Part shown: positions 14,630-24,866 of the stretch, piece by piece | Numbering within the stretch: position 1 is the stretch's first letter | Layout: each line of letters begins with the position of its first letter | Origin: Nocardioides rubriscoriae | GTDB lineage: Bacteria; Actinomycetota; Actinomycetes; Propionibacteriales; Nocardioidaceae | Assembly (NCBI RefSeq): GCF_008087085.1 | Contig: NZ_VIYJ01000001.1 | Span: 248,001-312,000, forward strand | Reading direction: 5' to 3' | Length of the DNA stretch: 64,000 bases | Program-made: the position numbers and the translations under genes | The notes under the pieces: generated by a model | Databases searched by the model: none | What the model was told of the DNA's origin: nothing | The model's input: only the letters and a program-made list of their open reading frames with translations

Positions 14630-14968
14630 TCAGGACCGGTGATTCCCGGGGCGGGCCACGGCCACCTCCGGGCGCGGTCGGCGCAGCAGCGCGACCGCGA
14701 CGCACAACGTCGCCACGCCCCCGAGGACGGCGTCGACCTCGCGGTCGGGAGCGGCGTCGCGCAGCACGGCGAGCACCGCGAGGGCCAGGGCGACCGAGCC
14801 CGCACCGCAGACGATCGTCAGCCACCAGGCCCGCACCAGGCCGGCGCCGGCGACCGCGACGGCCACCGACACGAGCACCAGACCGACGACGGAGAGCAGG
14901 TCCGCGTCGACGAACAGGTTGGCGACCAGGCACACGCCCCCGACCAGCGCGGCTCCCATCTCGACCAT
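14630..14968 (-). CDS. Small membrane protein, about four helices, 112 aa
   Basis: ATG 14968 (a GTG at 14974 is also possible). Four hydrophobic segments are visible: ALVGGVCLVANLFVDADLL, VVGLVLVSVAVAVAGAGLV, WLTIVCGAGSVALALAVLAV and VLGGVATLCVAVALL, followed by a short basic tail. It lies 18 bp upstream of mshA on the same strand and is probably co-transcribed. No family recognised. Confidence 0.6.
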   Translation of the reverse strand: MVEMGAALVGGVCLVANLFVDADLLSVVGLVLVSVAVAVAGAGLVRAWWLTIVCGAGSVALALAVLAVLRDAAPDREVDAVLGGVATLCVAVALLRRPRPEVAVARPGNHRS

Positions 14969-15050
14969 CCGCACCCAGCACCCCGTTCCTCGGGTTTCCC
15001 CGGTCCGACCCGACGACGGGTCAGTCTGCCAGTCCGGGATGATCGAGGAC

Positions 15051-15836
15051 ATGACCGACAGCCCGACCTCCGCAGCCGTGAGCACCGCCGTCAGGACCGC
15101 CGTCGTCACCGGCGCCAGCAGCGGCATTGGTGCCGCCACCGCCCGCACCCTCGCCGGGCTGGGCTTCCACGTCGTCTGTGCCGCCCGGCGTACCGACCGG
15201 GTCGAGGCGCTGGCCGCCGAGATCGGCGGTACCGCCGTCACCTGCGACGTCACCGACGCCGACTCGGTCGCTGCGCTCGCCGCGGTCGTCGGTGAGCGGC
15301 TCGACGTGCTGGTCAACAACGCCGGCGGCGCCTACGGCTCCACCCCGGTCGCGCAGGCCGACGCCGACGAGTGGCGCCGGATGTACGACGTCAACGTGAT
15401 CGGCCTGGTGCAGGTCACCCGCGCCCTGCTCCCCGCACTGCTGCGGGCCGAGGACGGCGCCGGCGTCATCTGCAACGTCGGCTCGACCGCCGGCCGCATC
15501 GCCTACGAGGGCGGCGGCGGCTACACCGCCGCCAAGCACGGCACCCAGGTCGTCACCGAGACCCTGCGCCTGGAGCTCTGGGACCAGCCGGTCCGGGTCT
15601 GCGAGGTGGCGCCGGGCATGGTGCGCACCGACGAGTTCGCCCTGGTCCGCTTCGACGGCGACGCCGAGAAGGCCGCCTCGGTCTACGCCGGAGTCGCCGA
15701 GCCGCTGGTCGCCGAGGACGTCGCCGACGCCATCGGCTGGATGGTCACCCGCCCCCGCCACGTCAACATCGACGAGCTCGTGATCCGGCCGCGCGCCCAG
15801 GCGGCGCAGCACAAGGTCCACCGCGTCCTCGACTGA
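15051..15836 (+). CDS. Short-chain dehydrogenase/reductase
   Basis: 261 aa classical SDR. ATG 15051 has GATCGAGGAC upstream; another ATG lies at 15039. Cofactor motif TGASSGIG, then CDVTDADSV, NNAGGAYG, catalytic Ser in CNVGSTAG and YTAAKHG (Tyr-x3-Lys). Arginines after the second strand (CAARRTDR) favour NADP(H). The substrate cannot be told. It is divergent from the mshA operon. Confidence 0.88.
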   Translation: MTDSPTSAAVSTAVRTAVVTGASSGIGAATARTLAGLGFHVVCAARRTDRVEALAAEIGGTAVTCDVTDADSVAALAAVVGERLDVLVNNAGGAYGSTPVAQADADEWRRMYDVNVIGLVQVTRALLPALLRAEDGAGVICNVGSTAGRIAYEGGGGYTAAKHGTQVVTETLRLELWDQPVRVCEVAPGMVRTDEFALVRFDGDAEKAASVYAGVAEPLVAEDVADAIGWMVTRPRHVNIDELVIRPRAQAAQHKVHRVLD

Positions 15837-15908
15837 CGGCGCACGCCGGCTGAGCTCGCGAAGCGGGCCACGCACCCCCACCCCACGCCGTACGGCAGAA
15901 TCTGGCCC

Positions 15909-16598
15909 ATGCAGACGATCGGACTGATCGGCGGGATGAGCTGGGAGTCCAGCGCCGTCTACTACCAGGCGCTCAACCAGGGCGTGGAGAAGCGACTCGG
16001 CGGGCTCTCGTCGGCGAGGACCGTGATGGCGTCGGTCGACTTCGCCGAGGTCGACGCCCTGCAGCAGCAGGAGAAGTGGGACGACGTCGCCGAGGTCCTG
16101 GCCGCGGCCGGGCGCTCGGTCGAGGCGGCCGGCGCCGACTTCCTGATGATGTGCACGACGACGTTCCACCGGGTCGCCGACCAGGTCGAGCAGGCGGTCT
16201 CCGTCCCGCTGCTCCACCTCGGTGACGTGATCGCCGAGGCCGTCGTGGCCCGCGGCCTCGACTCGGTCGGGTTCATCGGCACGGCCTACCCGATGTCGCG
16301 CCCCTTCTTCGTCGACCGGATCGCCTCGCACGGCCTGACCGTCCACGTCCCCGACGCCGCCCACCACGAGGCCGTCAACCGCATCGTCTACGACGAGCTC
16401 GTGCACGGCCGGGTCCTCGACGCCTCGCGCCGCACCGTCGTCGGCCTGGTCGACGAGCTCTGGGACGCCGGCGCCAAGGGCCTGGTCATCGGGGCGACCG
16501 AGCTCGAGCTGCTGGTGCGCCAGGCCGACGTCGAGCTGCCGCTGTTCCCGGCCACCACGTTGCACGTCGACGCCGCGCTCGACCGCGCGCTCTCCTGA
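15909..16598 (+). CDS. Aspartate/glutamate racemase-family protein lacking one catalytic Cys
   Basis: 229 aa, ATG 15909. Family motifs: TIGLIGGMSWESSAVYY at the N-terminus, FLMMCTTTFH with the first catalytic cysteine (Cys82), and VGFIGTAYPM. The second cysteine, in GCTE of two-base racemases, is replaced: VIGATELELL (Ala196). One-cysteine members are known to have altered activity, so amino-acid racemase function should not be assumed. Cytoplasmic; stand-alone gene 72 bp after the SDR. Confidence 0.85.
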   Translation: MQTIGLIGGMSWESSAVYYQALNQGVEKRLGGLSSARTVMASVDFAEVDALQQQEKWDDVAEVLAAAGRSVEAAGADFLMMCTTTFHRVADQVEQAVSVPLLHLGDVIAEAVVARGLDSVGFIGTAYPMSRPFFVDRIASHGLTVHVPDAAHHEAVNRIVYDELVHGRVLDASRRTVVGLVDELWDAGAKGLVIGATELELLVRQADVELPLFPATTLHVDAALDRALS

Positions 16599-16682
16599 CT
16601 GGTCGCCTCCGCCCGGGCCTGTGGCCGGCCTGGTCTGTGGTCGGGGCGCCGTTCTGCTGATCGGCCCGGACCCGGCGCACGC

Positions 16683-17957
16683 TCAGCGGTCGGCGCCCTC
16701 GCCGTCTCCCGGGTCGCGCAGCACCAGGTCGACCAGCTGACGCAGGTCGTCGGTCATCTCGCGCTCGGCGAAGCGCCCGGTGCGACCGTCGACCTCGAGC
16801 TCGTAGGTGAAGCCGTCGGGGTGGGTGGACGGGACCTGCTCGGACAGCACGCCGACCCGCGCGACCAACGAGCGCAGGTCGTGGTCGAGGTCGACCTCGC
16901 GCTCGACGGTGCGGCCGATGAACCCGCCGCTGCGGCGCACCCGGACCCTCGCCCCGGCCGGGGCGACACCGACCTCGGCCCACGCGCCGCGTACGGCGTC
17001 GGCGTGGTCGCCCGCGGCGGCGACGGTCGCCGCGGCGAAGCCGGCGAAGTCGGTGTCGGGGCGCACCCGGTCGCCGGTCAGTGCGGCGAACCAGATCGGG
17101 CCGGCGCCCTCCCACGTGCGACCCCCGATCGCGGTCGCGGCGAGCTGGAAGGCACGGTTGGGGATGCCGGAGTTGAGGTGGACCCCGCCGTTGTCGTCGG
17201 TGGTCTCGACGTAGTCGGCCAGCCTCCCGACCTGGGGGTCGCGCCCGAGCCGCGGGTCGTCGTAGGCCGTGCCGGGGGCGCGCATGTCGCGCAACGCCCT
17301 GGCTTGCACGCCGGGACCGAACAGCCCGGCGCCGATCAGCCAGTCGGCGTCGGCGGCGCTCTCGTCGCGCAGCCGCTGGCGCAGGCAGGCCGCGAACACG
17401 TCGGAGACCGACTCGTTGAGGGCCCCCGGCTGACCGTCGTAGACGAACCCGGCGGTGCGCTCGGTGACGGCGTGGGCGAGCTCGTGGCCGATCACGTCGA
17501 CGGCGCCCGTGAACCGCTCGAACAGCACCCCGTCGCCGTCACCGAAGACCAGCTGGGCGCCGTCCCAGAACGCGTTGACGTAGTCGACGCCGTAGTGGAC
17601 CGACGCCAGCACCGGTGCCCCGCGGCCGTCGTAGGAGTCGCGGCCGAACACCTCGGCCAGGAGCGCCAACGACGCCGTGACGCCGTCGGCGGCCTCGTCG
17701 ACGGCGACGTCACCGGACGCCGGGTCGCCGGCCGATCGCACCCGTCGGCCCGGGAGGTGCTCGGTGTGGCCGGCGTCGTGGACGGTCCACGCCGGTGTCG
17801 TGGTCGCCCGGGCCAGGGCCGCGCTGGGAGTGGGTCGCAGCGCCGCGCGGGCGGCGCGGAGGCGCTCGTCGGTCACCAGCGTCGCCGCGGCCGCCGGGTC
17901 GGTCTGCGCGAGCCGACGCAGCAGGTGGGGTGGCAGGAAGCAGGGCACCGAGAGCAT
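16683..17957 (-). CDS. Protealysin-type M4 metalloprotease with C-terminal emfourin-like domain
   Basis: 424 aa. It has no signal peptide; the N-terminal VPCFLPPHLLRRLA is the short propeptide type of protealysin-like M4 enzymes. Zinc and catalytic motifs: VIGHELAHAVTE (His158, Glu159, His162), GALNESVSD (Glu182) and GGVHLNSGIPNRAF. After the thermolysin-like domain (to about 330) comes a beta-rich segment, about 336-424 (VRVRRSGGFIG, VDLDHDLRSLVARV, FTYELEVDGRTGRF). This resembles emfourin, the protealysin inhibitor usually encoded next door, here fused in cis. The emfourin call is by eye. Convergent with the racemase gene. Confidence 0.85.
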   Translation of the reverse strand: MLSVPCFLPPHLLRRLAQTDPAAAATLVTDERLRAARAALRPTPSAALARATTTPAWTVHDAGHTEHLPGRRVRSAGDPASGDVAVDEAADGVTASLALLAEVFGRDSYDGRGAPVLASVHYGVDYVNAFWDGAQLVFGDGDGVLFERFTGAVDVIGHELAHAVTERTAGFVYDGQPGALNESVSDVFAACLRQRLRDESAADADWLIGAGLFGPGVQARALRDMRAPGTAYDDPRLGRDPQVGRLADYVETTDDNGGVHLNSGIPNRAFQLAATAIGGRTWEGAGPIWFAALTGDRVRPDTDFAGFAAATVAAAGDHADAVRGAWAEVGVAPAGARVRVRRSGGFIGRTVEREVDLDHDLRSLVARVGVLSEQVPSTHPDGFTYELEVDGRTGRFAEREMTDDLRQLVDLVLRDPGDGEGADR

Positions 17958-18020
17958 GGGACAGGTCTACCCCCGCGCACCGACATCCGCCACGGGTCGG
18001 GGAGGTCGGCGGCGGTCACG

Positions 18021-18060
18021 TGGTCTCGAGACGGTCGCGGGCGACCTCCTCGACCACCGT
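18021..18060. repeat. Palindromic intergenic repeat copy
   Basis: TGGTCTCGAGACGGTCGCGG followed by GCGACCTCCTCGACCACCGT. It is nearly the exact inverse complement of 36741-36780 and a relative of 6725-6765. The ends are complementary (GGTCTCGAGACGGTCGC against the reverse strand of GCGACCTCCTCGACCACC in part). It lies in the 234-bp gap between the M4 protease and typA. Confidence 0.75.
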
Positions 18061-18191
18061 CGGCACCGTGTGGTGCGGTCGTCACCGCCGACGAATCGGC
18101 CTGCGGTCCGCACCACAACTAGACTCGTCCAGGCCCTGGGCACGTCTTCGGGCCGCACGCTTCTCCCGACCCGACAGGACGTCGTACTGCT

Positions 18192-20081
<1,890 letters not shown>

Positions 20082-20091
20082 CCCCGTAGGC

Positions 20092-21480
20092 GTGTCCGTC
20101 CAGCCGTCGCCCGGTCGTGCCGTCAGGCGTGACCGGGCCCGGCTGACCACCCTCGCACTGGTCACGACGGTCGGCGCGGTCGTCAGCAGCCTGGGGGCGC
20201 CGCTGGTGCCCAGCATCGCCGCGCAGTACGACGTCTCGGTCACCTCCGCCCAGTGGGCGCTGACGGCCACGCTGCTGGCCGGCGCGGTCGCGACGCCGGT
20301 GCTGGGTCGGCTCGGCACCGGTCGCCGACGGCGGCCCACGGTGCTCGCCGGGATCGCGGTGGTGCTCGTCGGCACCCTGCTCGCGGCGCTGCCGCTGGGC
20401 TACGGCCCCCTCGTCGTGGGGCGAGCGCTGCAGGGCGTCGGTCTCGCGCTCGTGCCGCTCGCGCTCGCCGTCGCGCGCGACGCCTACCAGGGCGCCGACC
20501 AGGTCCGGGTCCTGGCGCTGCTGTCGGTGACCACGGTCGCCGGCGCAGGCCTCGGCTACCCCGTGACCTCCCTCGTCGCGGCGTACACCGGCCTGCACGG
20601 CGCCTACGTCTTCGGGGCGGCCCTGGTCGCCCTGACCCTGCTGCGCGCGCTGCGCCACGTGCCGGCCGACCTCGACGTGCCCGGGCAGGCCGTCGACCTC
20701 GTCGGGGCCACGCTGCTGAGCACCGGCACGTTGTCGTTGCTGCTGACCGTCAGCCAGGGCCGCGTGTGGGGGTGGACGTCGCCGGCGACCACCTCGCTGG
20801 CCGTGCTCGGCGTCGTGGCGGTCGCGGCGTGGGTGCGCTGGACCCTGCGACAGGACCACCCGCTGGTCGACCTGCGCCTGGCCGCCCGTCCGGGCGTGGT
20901 CGGCCCGCACCTGGTCGCGCTGGTGCTCGGCGTCGGCATGTACGGCCTGCTGAGCCTCGCGGTCGTCGTCGTACGTGCCGACGGGTCGGCCGGCTACGGC
21001 CTCGACCTCGGCGTCGCGGCCGCCGGCCTCGTGCTCCTCCCCTACTCGCTGGCCAGCGTCGCCGGCAGCCGGGCCGCCCGCTTCGTCGACCGCCGCTACG
21101 GCGACCGGCTGCTGCTGCCGCTGGGGTGCTCGTCGTTCGCGGCGTCCCTGGCGCTGCTGGCCTGGCACCACGAGCACCTGTGGCAGCTCCTGGTCGCGAT
21201 GGCCGTCGGCGGCCTGGGCAGCGGTTTCTCGTTCTCGTCGCTGGCCGGGCTGATCGTGCCGCACGTGCCGCCCCACGAGACCGGCAGCGCGATGGCCTTC
21301 AACCAGCTGCTGCGCTACCTCGGGTTCGCGACCGGGTCGGCGGTCAGCGTCGTGCTCGTCGAGGTCTACGGCGGCGACGCCTCCGGGCTGGTCCGCGCCC
21401 TGCTCACCCTCGCGGCGATGTGCCTGCTGGCGGCGGTCGCCGCCTGCGCGCGCGACCCCCGCTCAGGGACCCCGGCGTAG
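20092..21480 (+). CDS. MFS drug/metabolite transporter
   Basis: 462 aa polytopic membrane protein of the DHA2-like major facilitator type, with about 12-14 helices. GTG 20092 is 10 bp after typA, with a weak ribosome site, so it is probably expressed by read-through or coupling. The first helices include LVPSIAAQYDVSVTSAQWAL (typical periplasmic loop), then the inter-helix motif GRLGTGRRRRPTV (motif A region) and GRALQGVGLALVPLALAVAR (motif C-like). Export of hydrophobic compounds is the family expectation; the substrate is unknown. Confidence 0.88.
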   Translation: MSVQPSPGRAVRRDRARLTTLALVTTVGAVVSSLGAPLVPSIAAQYDVSVTSAQWALTATLLAGAVATPVLGRLGTGRRRRPTVLAGIAVVLVGTLLAALPLGYGPLVVGRALQGVGLALVPLALAVARDAYQGADQVRVLALLSVTTVAGAGLGYPVTSLVAAYTGLHGAYVFGAALVALTLLRALRHVPADLDVPGQAVDLVGATLLSTGTLSLLLTVSQGRVWGWTSPATTSLAVLGVVAVAAWVRWTLRQDHPLVDLRLAARPGVVGPHLVALVLGVGMYGLLSLAVVVVRADGSAGYGLDLGVAAAGLVLLPYSLASVAGSRAARFVDRRYGDRLLLPLGCSSFAASLALLAWHHEHLWQLLVAMAVGGLGSGFSFSSLAGLIVPHVPPHETGSAMAFNQLLRYLGFATGSAVSVVLVEVYGGDASGLVRALLTLAAMCLLAAVAACARDPRSGTPA

Positions 21481-21489
21481 GGTCCGAGC

Positions 21490-21822
21490 ATGGGAGCAGA
21501 AGCGCAGGGCTGGGTCCAGCTCGCCGCACAGGCGGTCGAGGCGATGGTGTGGCTGGCGCTGAGCCTGTGGTGCCTCGAACGGCTGCGGGCCCACGTGTGG
21601 GCCAGGCTCGCCGGGGTCGGCGCCGCGCTGCTCCTCGTGCCCGCCGCGACGCTCACCGCCGGACGCGCCCAGGCCATGCTCGGTGCCGAGCCCTTCATCC
21701 TGCAGGGCTACGTCACCAGCACCCTCCCCACGGCGTACGCCGTGATGAAGGTCGTCGCCGCCGGCCTGCTGCTCGCCGCCGTGCTCGTGGGTCGCGGGGC
21801 GCCCCGGCCCACTCCCGCGTAG
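21490..21822 (+). CDS. Small membrane protein, 110 aa
   Basis: ATG 21490, 9 bp after the MFS gene stop, same strand. Hydrophobic segments: AVEAMVWLALSLWCLERL, ARLAGVGAALLLVPAATLTAG and AVMKVVAAGLLLAAVLVG. No motif recognised. Convergent with the NmrA-type gene (13 bp between stops). Confidence 0.6.
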   Translation: MGAEAQGWVQLAAQAVEAMVWLALSLWCLERLRAHVWARLAGVGAALLLVPAATLTAGRAQAMLGAEPFILQGYVTSTLPTAYAVMKVVAAGLLLAAVLVGRGAPRPTPA

Positions 21823-21835
21823 CCGACCGCCGTTC

Positions 21836-22687
21836 TCAGGCGGCGCCGGCCCGCCACGCCGCGCCCTCGCGGGCGGCGAAGGCCTCGAAGCTCTCCGGGG
21901 CACGCCCGGTGACCTCCTCGACGGTCGCGCCGGGCCGGGAGCCGTGGCCTGCACGGATGAGGTCGAAGAGACCGGCCAGCACCTCGGCGTAGTCGGCGGG
22001 GAGCTCGGCCGACTGCGCCTGGGCCACCCAGACGTCGCGGTCGAGGTCGACGTGGCTGACCTCCTTGCCGGCGTGGCGGGAGACGACACCGGCCACCTGC
22101 CCCAGGGTCAGGGCCTCGGGGCCCGCGATGTCGTGGGCGGCCCCGGCGTGGGCGGCCGGGTCGAGCAGGGTGGCGGCCACGACGGCCGCGATGTCGGCGG
22201 TCGACACGAACGCCTCCGTACCGTCACCGGTCGGCGCGACGATCACGCCGTCCTGCGCGATCGACGGGGCGAAGAACGACTCGGTGAAGTTCTGCATGAA
22301 CCACGACGGCCGCACGATGCTGTGGGTCAGTCCGGTCCGCGCGGCCAGGTCGAGCTCGACCGCCCGCAGGGCGGCGTCGTCGGGGGCGAGGTCGACCCCG
22401 TAGGCGCTCAGCATCGTGACGTGGCGGACCCCCGCCCGCTCGGCGCGGTCGAGGAACGCCGCGACCTTCGGGGGGTGGTCCAGGCGTCCCGCCGGGGGCA
22501 CGAGGTAGACCGCGTCGACGCCCTCGAGCGCCGCGTCGTGACCGCGGTCGTCGTACCAGTCGAAGGTGGCGTCGCCACCGGACCGGGCGGCGGTGCGGGG
22601 GCGTGCGCCACCCGCGGCGAGGAGGGGGACGAGGCGGCGCGCGGTCTTGCCGGTGCCGCCGAGGACGAGGATCGTGTGATGGGTCAT
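21836..22687 (-). CDS. NmrA-like NAD(P)-binding oxidoreductase
   Basis: 283 aa, ATG 22687. N-terminal Rossmann motif TILVLGGTGKTARRLVPLL, then VDAVYLVPPAG, VTMLSAYGVD, SIVRPSWFMQNF and a D-rich C-terminal part. The Tyr-x3-Lys pair of classical SDRs is absent, as in the NmrA/quinone-reductase branch of atypical SDRs. It is divergently transcribed from an AraC regulator (72 bp between starts), which probably controls it. Confidence 0.85.
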   Translation of the reverse strand: MTHHTILVLGGTGKTARRLVPLLAAGGARPRTAARSGGDATFDWYDDRGHDAALEGVDAVYLVPPAGRLDHPPKVAAFLDRAERAGVRHVTMLSAYGVDLAPDDAALRAVELDLAARTGLTHSIVRPSWFMQNFTESFFAPSIAQDGVIVAPTGDGTEAFVSTADIAAVVAATLLDPAAHAGAAHDIAGPEALTLGQVAGVVSRHAGKEVSHVDLDRDVWVAQAQSAELPADYAEVLAGLFDLIRAGHGSRPGATVEEVTGRAPESFEAFAAREGAAWRAGAA

Positions 22688-22759
22688 GCGCCCAGCCTGC
22701 CTCGCGCGCACGACCTTCTGAATGGTCGAGAACTGCTCTTCGATGTGTGAGACGCTTAC

Positions 22760-23677
22760 GTGGTGGACCTTCTGCACCATCACCTCGACCGGGCCCGTGC
22801 CACGGGGTCGGCGTTCGCCCGCACCGTGCGTCACGGCCCGTGGGGCCTGCGGCTCGACGTCGGCGCGCCGCTGGTCGTCCACGTCGTCATCGAGGGTCGG
22901 ACGACGATCTGGCTCGACGACGACCCCGCCGGCGCCGTCGAGCTGGGACCCGGTGACGTCGCGGTCGTCAGTGGCGGCCGGGGCCACCGGATGGCCCATC
23001 GCCTCGGGGCGCGCTGCCAGCCGATCGAGCGCTTCGTCACCGGTGACGCCGGCGTCCCGGCCGACGGCCCGCGGGTCGACTTCCTCTGCGGCGCCTACCG
23101 CTTCGAGGGCGACACCCAGCACCTGCTGGTCGACGGGCTGCCGCCGCTCGGCGTCGTGCGGCCGGGTCCGGGCGACCGGCTGCGGCTGGCGACCGACCTG
23201 CTCGCCTGGGAGCTCGCCGAGCCGACGGCCGGTCAGCAGACGGCCGTCGACCGCCTCCTCGACCTCATGCTCGTGCTCCTCATCCGCGAGGCCTACGGTC
23301 GCGACGGCGAGCACGCCCCGGCCTGGTACGCCGCCGCCGACGACCCGCGGGTGCGCGAGCCGATGCGGGCCATGCACGAGCGTCCTGCCGCCCCCTGGTC
23401 GGTCCCGAAGCTCGCGGGTCTCGCCGGGCTCTCCCGGGCGCGGTTCGCCCGGGTCTTCACCGAGCTGCTCGGCCAGACGCCGATGGGCTACCTGACCGAC
23501 CTGCGGATGAGCCTGGCGCGCGACCGGTTGCGCGACCCCGCAGCGACGCTGGCCCAGGTGGCCCACGAGGTCGGCTACGCCGACGCCTACGCCTTCGCCG
23601 CGGCGTTCAAGCGCGAGCACGGTGTCGCCCCGGGCCGGTGGCGGCAGCAGCTCGCCGCGACAGGAGCGCCCACGTAG
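22760..23677 (+). CDS. AraC-family transcriptional regulator
   Basis: 305 aa, GTG 22760 (a second GTG is at 22763). The N-terminal cupin sensor domain is at about 20-180 (LDVGAPLVVHVVIEGRTTIW, GPGDVAVVSGGRGHRM). The C-terminal double helix-turn-helix is at about 210-300: first HTH in VPKLAGLAGLSRARFARVF, second in TLAQVAHEVGYADAYAFAAA, with the family end motif GVAPGRWR. The sensor type is common in regulators of detoxification genes. It likely regulates the divergent NmrA-like gene and possibly itself. Confidence 0.92.
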   Translation: MVDLLHHHLDRARATGSAFARTVRHGPWGLRLDVGAPLVVHVVIEGRTTIWLDDDPAGAVELGPGDVAVVSGGRGHRMAHRLGARCQPIERFVTGDAGVPADGPRVDFLCGAYRFEGDTQHLLVDGLPPLGVVRPGPGDRLRLATDLLAWELAEPTAGQQTAVDRLLDLMLVLLIREAYGRDGEHAPAWYAAADDPRVREPMRAMHERPAAPWSVPKLAGLAGLSRARFARVFTELLGQTPMGYLTDLRMSLARDRLRDPAATLAQVAHEVGYADAYAFAAAFKREHGVAPGRWRQQLAATGAPT

Positions 23678-23691
23678 GGGATGCTGCTCCC

Positions 23692-24696
23692 GTGCTCCTC
23701 GACGTCCAGCTCGACGCGCGCCCCGACGCCGCCGCCGACCGGGCGCGAGCGCTCGTGGGCGCCGGGGTCGACGGGCTGTTCACCTTCGAGGGCCCGCACG
23801 ACGTGTTCCTGCCGCTCGCGGTCGCCTCGCAGGCCGTCGAGACCGACCTGATGACCAACGTCGCGATCGCGATGCCGCGCTCGCCGATGCACCTGGCCCA
23901 CGCGGCCTGGGACCTCCAGCTGATGTCGCGCGGCCGGTTCCGGCTGGGCCTGGGTTCGCAGGTCAAGGTGCACGTCGAGAAGCGGTACGGCGCCACCTGG
24001 TCGCCGCCGGCGGCCCGGATGCGCGAGATCGTGCTGGCGGTCAAGGCGATCCTCGGCTCGTGGCAGGACGGGACCCGTCTCGACTTCGTCGGCGAGCACA
24101 CGCGTCACACGCTGATGCCCCCGACGTTCGTGCCCGGCCCCAACCCGTACGGCGCCCCGCCGGTCCTGCTCGGCGCCCTCGGCCCGCTGATGACCCGTAC
24201 CGCCGCCGAGGTCGCCGACGGACTGCTGGTGATGCCCTTCCACAGCCACCGCCACGTCCGTCAGCGCACCCTGGCCGCCGTGGCCGAGGGCCTGGCCGCC
24301 GCCGGGCGGCGCGAGGTCGCGATCCACCCCCAGGCCATCACCGCGATGGGCCGCACCCCCGACGAGCAGGCCGCCGCCGACGCCGGCGTCCGGATGCTGC
24401 TGGCGTTCTACGGCTCGACCCCGGCCTACCGGCCCGTCCTCGACGTCGAGGGCTGGGGCGACCTCCAGCCGCAGCTCAACGCGCTGTCCAAGGTGGGTGA
24501 CGTCGGCGCGATGACCGCGCTGGTCACCGACGAGATGCTGTCGACCCTCGCCGTGCGCGGCACGCCCGAGGAGTGCGCGGCCGAGATCGGCCACCGCTTC
24601 GGCGACCTCGCCGAACGGGTCTGCTGCTACTTCCCCGGCTACGACGCCCCGCTGGAGTCGGTCGGCGCGCTGCGGACGGCGCTCGCCGCGGTCTGA
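23692..24696 (+). CDS. LLM-class F420-dependent oxidoreductase
   Basis: 334 aa, GTG 23692, 14 bp after the AraC gene on the same strand. Luciferase-like TIM barrel: VDGLFTFEGPHDVFLPLAVA, TNVAIAMPRSPMHLAHAAWD, GRFRLGLGSQVKVH, PPVLLGALGPLMTRTAAEVA and a C-terminal CCYFPGYDAP. It resembles the TIGR03617 branch of F420-dependent enzymes. Substrate unknown; reduced deazaflavin F420 is the expected cofactor in actinomycetes. Confidence 0.87.
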   Translation: MLLDVQLDARPDAAADRARALVGAGVDGLFTFEGPHDVFLPLAVASQAVETDLMTNVAIAMPRSPMHLAHAAWDLQLMSRGRFRLGLGSQVKVHVEKRYGATWSPPAARMREIVLAVKAILGSWQDGTRLDFVGEHTRHTLMPPTFVPGPNPYGAPPVLLGALGPLMTRTAAEVADGLLVMPFHSHRHVRQRTLAAVAEGLAAAGRREVAIHPQAITAMGRTPDEQAAADAGVRMLLAFYGSTPAYRPVLDVEGWGDLQPQLNALSKVGDVGAMTALVTDEMLSTLAVRGTPEECAAEIGHRFGDLAERVCCYFPGYDAPLESVGALRTALAAV

Positions 24697-24704
24697 GCGC
24701 ATCC

Positions 24705-24748
24705 CACGGTGGTTGAGGCGGCGAGCGCAGCGAGCCTCGAAACCACCG
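24705..24748. repeat. Palindromic intergenic repeat (GGTGGTTGAGGCGGCGAGC type)
   Basis: CACGGTGGTTGAGGCGGCGA then GCGCAGCGAGCCTCGAAACC and ACCG. The two ends are complementary (CGGTGGTTxGAGGC / GCCTCGAAACCACCG). A related copy follows at 24777-24828, and another lies at 30107-30150. Confidence 0.75.
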
Positions 24749-24776
24749 CACGTGCAGCGCGACTCGGCTCGGTGCT

Positions 24777-24828
24777 GTGGTGGTCTCGAGGCTCGTCGCC
24801 AGGGCTCCTCGCACCTCGACCGCCGTGG
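24777..24828. repeat. Second palindromic intergenic repeat copy, inverted
   Basis: TGTGGTGGTCTCGAGGCTCG, TCGCCAGGGCTCCTCGCACC, TCGACCGCCGTGG: an inverted, diverged copy of the element 30 bp to the left. Together they fill most of the gap between the LLM and DsbA-like genes. Confidence 0.6.
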
Positions 24829-24866
24829 GTCGGGAACACCGCTTCGCGCCGGAGGGTTGATCCGGC

